Below are positions 1-6,020 of a stretch of 7,763 nucleotides of DNA, piece after piece. The DNA lies in the NCBI GenBank assembly GCA_013041835.1, contig JABDRH010000437.1:1-7763 (forward strand), written 5' to 3'. The number at the start of each line of letters is the position of its first letter. The stretch's first letter is position 1. The DNA comes from Desulfatitalea sp. (GTDB lineage Bacteria > Desulfobacterota > Desulfobacteria > Desulfobacterales > Desulfosarcinaceae). The position numbers and the translations under genes are program-made. Under the pieces are notes generated by a model that did no database searches, was not told where the DNA came from, and saw only the letters and a list, made by a program, of their open reading frames with translations.

Positions 1-363
1 ATTCAGCACCATACCAACGTGGTCGCCAATGATCCCAAGGTCCGGCAGCGTTGGGCCTATGCATACGACTTCAGGGACTATGGCATCGACCCACAGATCA
101 TGTATGACGGCGCCGTGGCCAACATGCGGCGCTGCACGTTCGACATCTGGAACATTCAACTGATGCAGACCGCGGGCGGCCTCACTCCGGACGGCAGGAT
201 GCTGGCGCCGGGCGACAATTACGTCAAACTGTTTATCGCCCAGGTCCCCGAAGACATGCCGGACCGTCTGCCCGTCTATCGCGTGGTCGACGGCGTTTTC
301 AACTACGAGAACGGTCCGCATCATATACAGCTTTATCCCGGGGATTTTGATTTACTCGAATAA
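1..363 (+). CDS. C-terminal fragment of an unrecognised protein (5' end outside window)
   Basis: The frame is open from base 1 and ends at TAA 361-363, giving about 120 residues. The GTG at 19 is simply an in-frame valine codon; six codons (IQHHTN) precede it without a stop, so the gene very likely begins upstream of the window. The fragment is soluble-looking, with no membrane segment and only one cysteine, and is rich in aromatic and acidic residues (for example RWAYAYDF and GVFNYENGPHH). I do not recognise the family. It ends 18 bases before the start of the following lipoprotein gene on the same strand, with no terminator between them, so the two are probably co-transcribed and may share an envelope or extracellular role. 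That role is inferred from the neighbour only. Confidence 0.75.
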   Translation: MQHHTNVVANDPKVRQRWAYAYDFRDYGIDPQIMYDGAVANMRRCTFDIWNIQLMQTAGGLTPDGRMLAPGDNYVKLFIAQVPEDMPDRLPVYRVVDGVFNYENGPHHIQLYPGDFDLLE

Positions 364-364
364 C

Positions 365-371
365 AGGAGAG
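365..371 (+). promoter_or_regulatory. Ribosome binding site that fixes the lipoprotein start
   Basis: AGGAGAG lies 10 bases before the ATG at 382. The longer reading, from the GTG at 373, would leave only 1 base between this site and the start codon and would put extra residues ahead of the lysine-rich signal peptide. The ATG at 382 is therefore preferred. Confidence 0.7.
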
Positions 372-381
372 GGTGACTATC

Positions 382-2772
382 ATGAAAAAGCGATTTATCT
401 TAATCAGCCTGATTTTGGCGCTGACCGCCTGCAGCGGCGGCGACGATGGCGGCCAAGGGCAGGGCGCCACGAACGGCATTACGGCGCTTTCCTTGGACAG
501 GACCGTTGAAGGCACCATCGCCGTTGAAGGTGAGGTCGACTGGTATGAGTACACCGCCGTGGAGGCCAACCGCAACCTGAACATTGTGTGCGAAGGGACG
601 TGGGTCGACTCGCCGGTGGAATTCATGGTGACCGCTTATGACGTGGATGCGGCAGGCAACCTCACGCCGATCATCGGCAGAAGTGCCACTGAAAATGCCA
701 TGACACCGGCCTCTTTGAAGTTGAGAGTCGGCATCCAGGGACGCAGGACCCTGCGCATCGCCGTGCGCGACTTCAAGGACGATGACGCCTCCGATCGTAT
801 TCCCTACCGGCTGCGCGTCTCCTATGAACAGACGCAAGGCAGCGTCGGCAACAACAATTTCGCCAATGCCGTGACGCTGACGGTCGGCGAAGTACCACCC
901 CATTGCACTTACGATGTCATCGCCGATGCCACCGAAGTCAATTTCCACACGTTTACCGTCGCCACCGGCGGGGTCTACCAGGTGACGGCGGCATTTGAGG
1001 TGCCCATCACCCCGACCCGGTTCAACCTCGGGGTGGAACTGTACGATGGATCGGGCAACCTGGTGCATCGCTTCGATGGCCCGCGGCCGATCGGCCATCT
1101 GTATACGATTTTGACCTACCTGGCCCCCGGCAACTACAATATCGCCACCTACGATCAAGGCCGCGACGAGACCTTTGAGGGCGAATATGCGCTGTATGTC
1201 GTCCCGGTGGCCGCCCAGGAACCCCATCTCAACGATACCATCGATGCAGCGCAGACCGTTGCGCCGGACGTGTCGGATGTCTACGTAATGGATGGATCCC
1301 TGGAATACATCCAGGACCAGGATTGGTACCACATCGACATTCCCGAGGACAGTGGCGCCAACTCCTATAACATGCGCGTCAGCTTCGAACGCGGATTCGA
1401 CGAAGTGCCGGAAAACATCGGCAACTCATCGATCATACCCGAATACCGCGTCGCCGTGCGCGATGCCGCCGGCGCCGTCATTCATGAGTTCGACCGCTCG
1501 GTCAACGCCGACGGAACCTACGACGTCGAAGTCGGCCGCGCCCCGGGCAATGCCCACTACCTGACGGTGACGCCGATCTTCCGCTATCAATTGGCGGATG
1601 CCCTGCCTTACCGGTTGCGGGTCACATTGCAAGTCGTATCCGATCCCAACGAAAGTCCAACCCCCATTGCCCTAACCGGCCCGTACCTGCAGCAGGTGAC
1701 AGGCAAGATCTTTAAAATCGGAGATGTGGATGACTACACTGTCAGCGTGGACGCCACTACCGGCTCTAAAATACTGGAAGTCTACTTTGAAACGGCCGAA
1801 GCATCGGACGTGGAGTATGTGGTCAACGTCAACTACGACAACAAGCACCGCGTCCTCAGGGATCAATACGGCACGGCAGCTACCCGCGAAGGCGGCGTCA
1901 ACTATAAAGCCAGCTACTTTTTCGCAGCCGGCACCACCACCGCGGTGGCGCTGCAGGTCGGCGACGACCAGCGCAACAGCGGCAGCCAGGTCGACTACAC
2001 GCTGGGCGTTAACATCGTCGATGTGCCCGCCGCCGGCCCGGCCGCCAGCGGCCCGGTGAGCAGCCCGGTTTACTTCGGTGAAGCGGACGAGCAGGCCGCC
2101 ACCACCGACATCACCGAGGTGCAGGTCTACGAATTCAACGATCACAATCGCCAACCGACCATCAAGGCCAACACGGCGCTGCTGCAAGTGGGGACCCTGA
2201 CGGCCAACCGGTGGGAATCGCCCTGGATTTCCGGATACGTGGACTACGACGGCGATCGCGATATTTTCGAGCTGAACTTCGACCAGGTGCCCAAGGGCGA
2301 TCAATACTACTTCGACATCCAGGTGCACATGTTCACGCCGGGCAGCCAGGTAGAGTACGCCTGGGTGCTGTTCCGCGACGGCGGTCCCGAACCCAACAAC
2401 CGCCTGCTCGAGCGAACTTTCTGGTCCGATAGCGCCAGCGTGGCCTACGACTACGAATATGATCAAAACGGCGAAGGCGTCGTTGCAGCCTATGCCGACA
2501 ACGACACCACCATCGAATCGATTGATTCGATCTTGCCGGCAAGCGGCACGGATTTCTGGGTCGGCTACCGATGGAGCGACAGCAATTTTTACTTCAGCAT
2601 CCAGGATTTCAACCGCGTCAACCTCACCGAACCGGTATGGGACGCAAACCATGGTACGGAAGGCGGCTTGGTGGCCCCCCGCAATCCCGTGCCGGACAAC
2701 GACTGGGGATATGATGCGCCTTATTTTTTCCAGGTCACCGTGACGTTGCATGATGGTGAACCGAATCCCTAG
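382..2772 (+). CDS. Large secreted lipoprotein with about five PPC-like beta-sandwich repeats
   Basis: This gene encodes 796 residues from ATG 382. The N-terminus MKKRF plus a hydrophobic stretch ends in a lipobox LTAC (Cys17) followed by Ser, so a lipoprotein destined for the outer membrane is expected. A Gly/Asp/Gln-rich linker follows. The rest reads as repeated bacterial pre-peptidase C-terminal (PPC)-like modules at roughly 34-150, 157-276, 280-419, 420-550 and 604-796. Each has a conserved Asp/Asn plus aromatic-type start: D53-W-Y, N187-F, D314-W-Y, D450-D-Y and D627-I-F. Later strands resemble LGVELYDGSGNLVHRF and LAPGNYNIATYD, typical of PPC folds. No peptidase or other catalytic motif is visible, so binding, adhesion or structural display is more likely than catalysis. 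It is last in its transcription unit, with a strong terminator downstream. The lipoprotein call is firm; the PPC assignment is by pattern, and the later repeats are the most divergent. Confidence 0.85.
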   Translation: MKKRFILISLILALTACSGGDDGGQGQGATNGITALSLDRTVEGTIAVEGEVDWYEYTAVEANRNLNIVCEGTWVDSPVEFMVTAYDVDAAGNLTPIIGRSATENAMTPASLKLRVGIQGRRTLRIAVRDFKDDDASDRIPYRLRVSYEQTQGSVGNNNFANAVTLTVGEVPPHCTYDVIADATEVNFHTFTVATGGVYQVTAAFEVPITPTRFNLGVELYDGSGNLVHRFDGPRPIGHLYTILTYLAPGNYNIATYDQGRDETFEGEYALYVVPVAAQEPHLNDTIDAAQTVAPDVSDVYVMDGSLEYIQDQDWYHIDIPEDSGANSYNMRVSFERGFDEVPENIGNSSIIPEYRVAVRDAAGAVIHEFDRSVNADGTYDVEVGRAPGNAHYLTVTPIFRYQLADALPYRLRVTLQVVSDPNESPTPIALTGPYLQQVTGKIFKIGDVDDYTVSVDATTGSKILEVYFETAEASDVEYVVNVNYDNKHRVLRDQYGTAATREGGVNYKASYFFAAGTTTAVALQVGDDQRNSGSQVDYTLGVNIVDVPAAGPAASGPVSSPVYFGEADEQAATTDITEVQVYEFNDHNRQPTIKANTALLQVGTLTANRWESPWISGYVDYDGDRDIFELNFDQVPKGDQYYFDIQVHMFTPGSQVEYAWVLFRDGGPEPNNRLLERTFWSDSASVAYDYEYDQNGEGVVAAYADNDTTIESIDSILPASGTDFWVGYRWSDSNFYFSIQDFNRVNLTEPVWDANHGTEGGLVAPRNPVPDNDWGYDAPYFFQVTVTLHDGEPNP

Positions 2773-2788
2773 CCCGATTCAACAATAA

Positions 2789-2809
2789 CGGCCGCTCCCA
2801 TCGCGGCCG
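2789..2809 (+). repeat. GC-rich hairpin just after the lipoprotein stop
   Basis: A perfect 7-bp stem (CGGCCGC 2789-2795 pairing with GCGGCCG 2803-2809) encloses a 7-base loop. No T-run follows, so alone it is not a canonical terminator. It lies directly upstream of the strong terminator and may help 3'-end stability. Confidence 0.5.
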
Positions 2810-2823
2810 CAAGAACACCTGCC

Positions 2824-2856
2824 AAAGACCCGGCCCATTCGGACCGGGTCTTTTTT
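2824..2856 (+). terminator. Rho-independent terminator of the lipoprotein operon
   Basis: A perfect 10-bp stem, AAAGACCCGG (2824-2833) with CCGGGTCTTT (2844-2853), encloses a 10-base loop and runs into six T (2851-2856). It lies 51 bases after the stop codon at 2772. This is a textbook intrinsic terminator and marks the right border of the GC-rich left block. Confidence 0.9.
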
Positions 2857-2952
2857 ACCCCAATGCCGCATAAAAAATGGACCCGTTTTTTCGGAGATCA
2901 TTTCAGGGGAAGCGTCACAAAATAATCGACCGCTCGTCGTGCTGATCGCGTA

Positions 2953-2981
2953 TTGAAAAATTGCGCCCTTTCCCTTATGCT
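2953..2981 (+). promoter_or_regulatory. Candidate sigma70-like promoter
   Basis: TTGAAA (2953-2958) and TATGCT (2976-2981) are separated by exactly 17 bases, matching the -35 consensus at 5 of 6 positions and the -10 at 4 of 6. A transcript would start near 2988 and cross the hairpins before reaching the gene at 3267, giving a leader of roughly 280 bases. The match is by eye only and the host's promoter preferences are unknown. Confidence 0.35.
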
Positions 2982-3030
2982 GGCGATTGAAACTGGCGGT
3001 AAGATCTTTAAAGTGCTGAAACCCGAACTA

Positions 3031-3058
3031 TTCATGCGTTTGGTGGCAAACGCATGAA
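3031..3058. repeat. Perfect 12-bp inverted repeat with a 4-base loop
   Basis: TTCATGCGTTTG (3031-3042) pairs completely with CAAACGCATGAA (3047-3058) around GTGG. No T-run follows on either strand, so it is not an intrinsic terminator. The core ATGCGTTTGG recurs as a direct copy at 3178-3187, in the right arm of the attC-like palindrome. Possible roles are an operator, a structured RNA element or a recombination-site remnant. Confidence 0.7.
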
Positions 3059-3128
3059 AAACTATTGGGCCAACAACATCATGAACTCGGACTGTAAAAC
3101 ATTATGGAATAAGAACGACTTTTAATGA

Positions 3129-3195
3129 TAACCTGTCGCTCCCCTTGATCCAAAGAGCCTTGCGGCCCTTGAATCAGATGCGTTTGGCGTTAGGG
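3129..3195 (+). other. Candidate attC-like integron recombination site (weak)
   Basis: The outer arms TAAC (3129-3132) and GTTA (3189-3192, in the context GGCGTTAGGG) carry the AAC/GTT triplets that attC sites conserve. Inside lies a nearly symmetric imperfect palindrome: 13 and 12 bases separate the outer arms from TGATCCAA (3146-3153) pairing with TTGAATCA (3169-3176), with one mismatch. GCC/GGC forms the tip. The length, about 67 bases, fits the known attC range. Against it: the core site is GTTAGGG where the consensus GTTRRRY wants a pyrimidine last, the left core fits RYYYAAC only in its AAC, the L-box pairing is poor, and no integrase gene is in view. Confidence 0.25.
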
Positions 3196-3235
3196 TCCGC
3201 GCAAAAAAATGTGAAGCTATTTTTGCGCGAACCCT
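3192..3235. repeat. Long hairpin (16-bp stem, one mismatch) upstream of the DUF3795 gene
   Basis: AGGGTCCGCGCAAAAA (3192-3207) pairs with TTTTTGCGCGAACCCT (3220-3235), with a single C-A mismatch and a 12-base loop. It ends 31 bases before the ATG at 3267 and begins inside the GTTAGGG core of the attC-like site. No T-run follows the stem on the + strand, so termination is not obvious. It could be a processed leader structure or the end of an inserted element. Confidence 0.65.
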
Positions 3236-3266
3236 TAGCAACGACCAATCAGAAAGGCAAAATGCC

Positions 3267-3614
3267 ATGCAAGAGATGATTGCTTATTGTGGCCTTGTTT
3301 GTACAAGCTGCCCGCAATTCATAGCCACACAAAATGATGACGATAATGCCAGAAAACAGGCTGCGAAGCGGATAGCAGAAACATTTGGGATATATTTGAA
3401 ACCTGAAGAAATCAACTGTGATGGATGTCTTTCTTCGGGAGGCAGGCTCATAGGGTTTTGCAATACTTGTGAGGTCAGAAAGTGCGGTACCAAAAAATCG
3501 GTCATTAATTGTTCGACATGTGATGAGCAACCATGTAGCAAGCTAAAAAGATTCCATGAGTTCTCTCCAATGGCGAAAGAAGCCTTTGAATCTTTGCTAC
3601 GGGAAAACAGATAA
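3267..3614 (+). CDS. Small cysteine-rich DUF3795-type protein
   Basis: The gene encodes 115 residues and starts at ATG 3267, with AAAGG (3253-3257) 9 bases upstream. The N-terminus MIAYCGLVCTSCPQFIATQ is the typical opening of DUF3795 proteins. Eleven cysteines fall at 8, 12, 15, 51, 54, 65, 68, 73, 82, 85 and 90, forming CX3CX2C, CX2C and two CX2CX4C groups. These suggest a zinc or iron-sulfur site, although the metal and function are not known for the family. There is no signal peptide or membrane segment, so it is cytoplasmic. Codon use is AT-richer than in the left and right blocks, fitting acquired DNA. It ends 26 bases from the stop of the convergent GNAT gene. DUF3795 proteins of this kind occur as stand-alone genes in anaerobic bacteria and archaea; an alternative start is the ATG at 3276. 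Confidence 0.8.
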   Translation: MQEMIAYCGLVCTSCPQFIATQNDDDNARKQAAKRIAETFGIYLKPEEINCDGCLSSGGRLIGFCNTCEVRKCGTKKSVINCSTCDEQPCSKLKRFHEFSPMAKEAFESLLRENR

Positions 3615-3640
3615 TTCCATACTTTATTTGATTTATCATG

Positions 3641-4136
3641 TTATAAGTTTCGATCCTTGTTAACCGCTACTTTAAATTCCATTACGGTTCTATCTTTTTC
3701 CTTGAAATGTAATGTCTCACGCGTTGTCCAACCAATAGATTGATAATATGAAGGCAAGGTTCCAGAGGTATAAAGATAGAGAGTATCGAAACCCAACTCA
3801 GAACTTCGATCAACTGCCGTTTCCACAAGAGCAGTACCAATTCCTTTACCTCTTTGTTCCTCGGAAACATAAAGTTGAGCAATCCAAGGCGTTAGTTCCG
3901 GTCGTATCTCTAAGTCTAATTTGACGACATTAACTGAGCCAAGCAAAATGCCGTTGTTTAGAGATAGCAAAGTAATAGGGAGGCTCTGAGAGAATGTATG
4001 CTTTAAAAGAAGGTCTCTATAATTATCTTCGTTTGATGCCCCCGTTAAGTCGCCCCATTGTCGATAATGCCATTTTGCAAGCAGGGGGTATCAGTTCGAT
4101 ATGTTTACTCAGATTTTCGATTCTCATGTCTTTCAT
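3641..4136 (-). pseudogene. GNAT-family N-acetyltransferase interrupted by a +1 frameshift
   Basis: Read on the minus strand, ATG 4136-4134 (or the in-frame ATG 4127-4125) begins MKDMRIENLSKHIELIP. The reading frame is then lost at five C (plus-strand G 4084-4088). Dropping one base restores LLAKWHYRQWGDLTG and a continuous 164-residue protein ending at TAA 3643-3641, a normal GNAT length. The restored protein carries acetyl-CoA-binding motif A, QLYVSEEQRGKGIGTAL, with R95-G-K-G98-I-G100, and a C-terminal SYYQSIGWTTRETLHF segment typical of the fold. The acceptor substrate cannot be told. In the downstream frame a TGA lies just upstream of the junction and the next possible starts are TTG or CTG, so an intact short protein is unlikely to be the original gene. 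The break is either a real mutation, a homopolymer sequencing error, or, remotely, a site of +1 slippage on CCC-C. Confidence 0.8.
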
Positions 4137-4347
4137 TATCTTTCAGCTAACGAATTAATCAGCGGGTCTGAAAGGGCCGGGCCAGTGACTCATTCGCTGG
4201 GCGAAAATAATCCGAGGTCATTATGCAAGATTACCTTAAAGGGGTTTACATTTGTTTGCAAGCGGTTAGATTTATTAGACCGAGAGGGACCTGGCGGTGT
4301 TCAGGTTCAAGTTGAAACATGCTTAAAAAAATGAAAGGACGGATCAC

Positions 4348-4797
4348 ATGAGACCCCTCTTCTGCTATTTGGGCATCTTCGGAGGTGTTTTGCTCTTCAC
4401 TGGATGTAGCGCCAAAAGTATCGGGATAGGGCAGGGCGGGCTTTCGCCTTGCCCCAAAAGCCCGAATTGCGTCAGCAGCCAGGCCCAGGACGAAAAGCAC
4501 CGGATCGAGCCGCTGCCATACCGGGGCACCCGGTTACAGGCGCGTGAAAATATCAAGGCCGCGCTGGCCAAGATGGATAATGTAACGATCGTCACCGAAA
4601 CGGATGACTACTTGCACGTCGAATTCAGGTCCCGGTGGTTCAAATTCGTAGATGACGTGGAGTTCTGGTTTCCGGAAAATTCATCGCTTATCCATATACG
4701 TTCAGCGTCGCGGTTGGGATATGGCGATCTGGGCGTCAACCGTAAACGGACCGAGCAGATCCGAATGCTGTTTACGGAGTTGGAGGGGCGGTCCTGA
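4348..4797 (+). CDS. DUF1499 family lipoprotein
   Basis: The gene encodes 149 residues from ATG 4348, with GAAAGGA (4333-4339) 8 bases upstream. The signal peptide has a hydrophobic core and a lipobox FTGC (Cys20) followed by Ser, so membrane anchoring, probably at the outer membrane, is expected. The mature part matches the DUF1499 signature: LSPCPKSPNCVSS (C35 and C41), then TETDDYLHVEFRSRWFKFVDDVEFW (split here: TETDDYLH at about 83-90, VEFRS and VDDVEF at 91-106), then HIRSASRLGYGDLGVNRKR near 116-134. Length is normal. The biochemical role of the family is unknown. Codon use returns to the GC-richer style, so the gene belongs to the right block rather than the AT-rich patch. It converges on the minus-strand DUF4340 gene. 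Confidence 0.88.
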   Translation: MRPLFCYLGIFGGVLLFTGCSAKSIGIGQGGLSPCPKSPNCVSSQAQDEKHRIEPLPYRGTRLQARENIKAALAKMDNVTIVTETDDYLHVEFRSRWFKFVDDVEFWFPENSSLIHIRSASRLGYGDLGVNRKRTEQIRMLFTELEGRS

Positions 4798-4887
4798 GCG
4801 GCAAAGTTTCGTTTCATTCTGGATAATGTGATGGCGCTGCTCACCAATGCGGGGAGCAACTGAATTCGCGCTGGGTATGATCAAATA

Positions 4888-4915
4888 CGGCGGCAGGGTT
4901 GCCGTCCTGCCGCCG
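4888..4915. terminator. GC-rich hairpin between convergent genes, possible shared terminator
   Basis: A perfect 10-bp stem, CGGCGGCAGG (4888-4897) with CCTGCCGCCG (4906-4915), encloses an 8-base loop. It lies in the 184-base gap between the DUF1499 stop and the DUF4340 stop. The flanking bases are AT-rich but lack a real T-run (AAATAATTT on the right; TATTTGATC on the opposite strand), so termination in either direction is plausible but not certain. Apart from this hairpin, 4798-4981 shows nothing recognisable. Confidence 0.5.
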
Positions 4916-4981
4916 AAATAATTTCAGATTCCTCCAACAGATCCGCTTATGTTTCTTCGTGTTCGCGGTAGAAGATCTGTG

Positions 4982-5983
4982 CTATTTTTCCTCTTCCACC
5001 GTTTGAATGCCCAGCAGCTTGTTCAGCTCCTTTTCCCACCGCTCCACGCGTGTTTTGTTCAGCTCGAATGTGTAGGGGGAGCTGGAGGCCGTCGCGGGAA
5101 ACTTGCCGGCCGCATCATCGGCCGGGGCATGGATCGTCAGGGTATACTGACCTTCGTCATCTTTGAAAGTGATGGACCATGCGGTATCGTCCTGGCGATC
5201 CTGGGTTTCTTTTTCCAGGAAAGCGTCGCAATCCATGCGGGCGATATCACCCAACAGGCTGTCCACGGCGCTGTTTTCCACAGCTTGACCATCGGCGTTG
5301 TGCCACTGAATTTCAGGCGCGACCGGCGGCGTTTCCGGTTCTGTTTGCACTTCGTTCGCTTCGTCCTTTTTCTCGGGTTCGGGAAGGATCTCTTTTTTCA
5401 CCAGTTTCAGCGCTGCATCGCCTTTTTTCAGCACCACTTCGCTGATGCGCGTCTTGTCCACATCAAAAATGGTCTTGTCTCGCAGGTTCTCAATACTTTG
5501 CTCAAAGGTGCGGCCGAGCTGTCCCCTGGCATGATAAACGTTAGCATCTCCGGCAAGCAGCACGAAGGTATGTTGGAAGGTGGGTGCCGCCTTGCCGATG
5601 AAAAATTCGCGCACGATCTTGCCGTCGGCAAACGCTTTGACGGAAATCTGTTTGTCTTTCGTCAGGTCGTAGCGCACATAGTTTTCAGATTCCGAGGCCA
5701 AGGCGGTCAATTTGAGATCAGCCGAGGCATTGACCATGTTCTTGACCTTGACGTCGTCCGCCGGATAGCCTTGGGGTTCGATTTGCCAATGCTCATCTTT
5801 TTTGACCAGGATGATGGCCGGCTTGTCTTTGACGCTAAATGCTATTCGATCGATATCGAGCTTCTCGACCGCTGTCGGCTGAGGCAGGTTGCCATCGTGT
5901 TGGCCTTGCGAACGTAGGGTCAGATAGAGCGCCAGGGCGGCAATGGCAATGATGAGAATGAGATATTCTTTCTTAAACTTCAT
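4982..5983 (-). CDS. DUF4340 domain protein, accessory of a GldG-type ABC system
   Basis: The gene encodes 333 residues from ATG 5983, with GAGGG (5995-5991) 7 bases upstream. An N-terminal membrane segment, about residues 7-23 (YLILIIAIAALALYLTL), follows a lysine-rich start, giving a periplasm-facing, single-pass topology. The soluble part matches DUF4340 proteins: alternating short strands such as DIDRIAFSVKDKPAIILVKK, then HWQIEPQGYPADDVKVKNMV (residues 65-84). A charged, proline-rich linker spans about 199-225 before a second, similar half with WSITFKDDEGQYTLTIH. The gene follows the GldG-like gene by 37 bases on the same strand; GldG plus DUF4340 is a recurrent arrangement at the end of ABC transporter operons. 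No enzyme motif is visible, and the exact role in the transport or gliding-like complex is unknown. The long open frame on the opposite strand (4949-5917) is a shadow. Confidence 0.85.
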   Translation of the reverse strand: MKFKKEYLILIIAIAALALYLTLRSQGQHDGNLPQPTAVEKLDIDRIAFSVKDKPAIILVKKDEHWQIEPQGYPADDVKVKNMVNASADLKLTALASESENYVRYDLTKDKQISVKAFADGKIVREFFIGKAAPTFQHTFVLLAGDANVYHARGQLGRTFEQSIENLRDKTIFDVDKTRISEVVLKKGDAALKLVKKEILPEPEKKDEANEVQTEPETPPVAPEIQWHNADGQAVENSAVDSLLGDIARMDCDAFLEKETQDRQDDTAWSITFKDDEGQYTLTIHAPADDAAGKFPATASSSPYTFELNKTRVERWEKELNKLLGIQTVEEEK

Positions 5984-6020
5984 GGTTGTTCCCTCGCGAT
6001 GTTGTTTCTGATTCCTCTTG

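Larger units (their letters stand above)
2857..3266. other. 410-base gene-poor stretch with several palindromes, start of the AT-richer patch
   Basis: No convincing gene is present. What can be seen: a candidate sigma70-type promoter (2953-2981), a short open frame without a good start (2926-3057, 43 codons, no recognised family), a perfect 12-bp hairpin (3031-3058), an attC-like imperfect palindrome (about 3129-3195) and a long hairpin with one mismatch (3192-3235). Base composition drops relative to the left block. This density of palindromes without coding potential suggests a remnant of mobile DNA, or a structured leader for the gene at 3267. Confidence 0.6.

Noticed and set aside
1672..2751. 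359-codon open frame on the - strand
   Set aside because: Antisense shadow of the GC-rich lipoprotein gene; its Val/Ala/Gly/His-rich translation is the usual product of reading such codons backwards. The 310-codon frame at 400-1332 on the same strand is rejected for the same reason.
3192..3235. Hairpin considered as an intrinsic terminator
   Set aside because: The T-run lies inside the right arm of the stem, not after it, and the bases that follow are GC-containing (TAGCAACG).
3682..3882. 66-codon open frame on the - strand inside the GNAT gene
   Set aside because: It is an alternate frame of the GNAT coding region; the acetyl-CoA motif is in the other frame.
3129..4271. A full integron cassette array
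   Set aside because: No integrase gene or attI site is visible, no attC-like site follows the DUF3795 gene (only 26 bases before the GNAT stop), and the GNAT gene is in the opposite direction. Only the single candidate site is kept, at low confidence.
4101..4334. 77-codon open frame on the + strand
   Set aside because: It overlaps the start of the GNAT gene on the other strand, has no ribosome binding site and shows no family features.
4949..5917. 322-codon open frame on the + strand
   Set aside because: It lies almost wholly antisense to the DUF4340 gene, which has a good ribosome site, a membrane anchor and family features. The antisense translation is Phe/Arg/His-rich and looks like no protein family.
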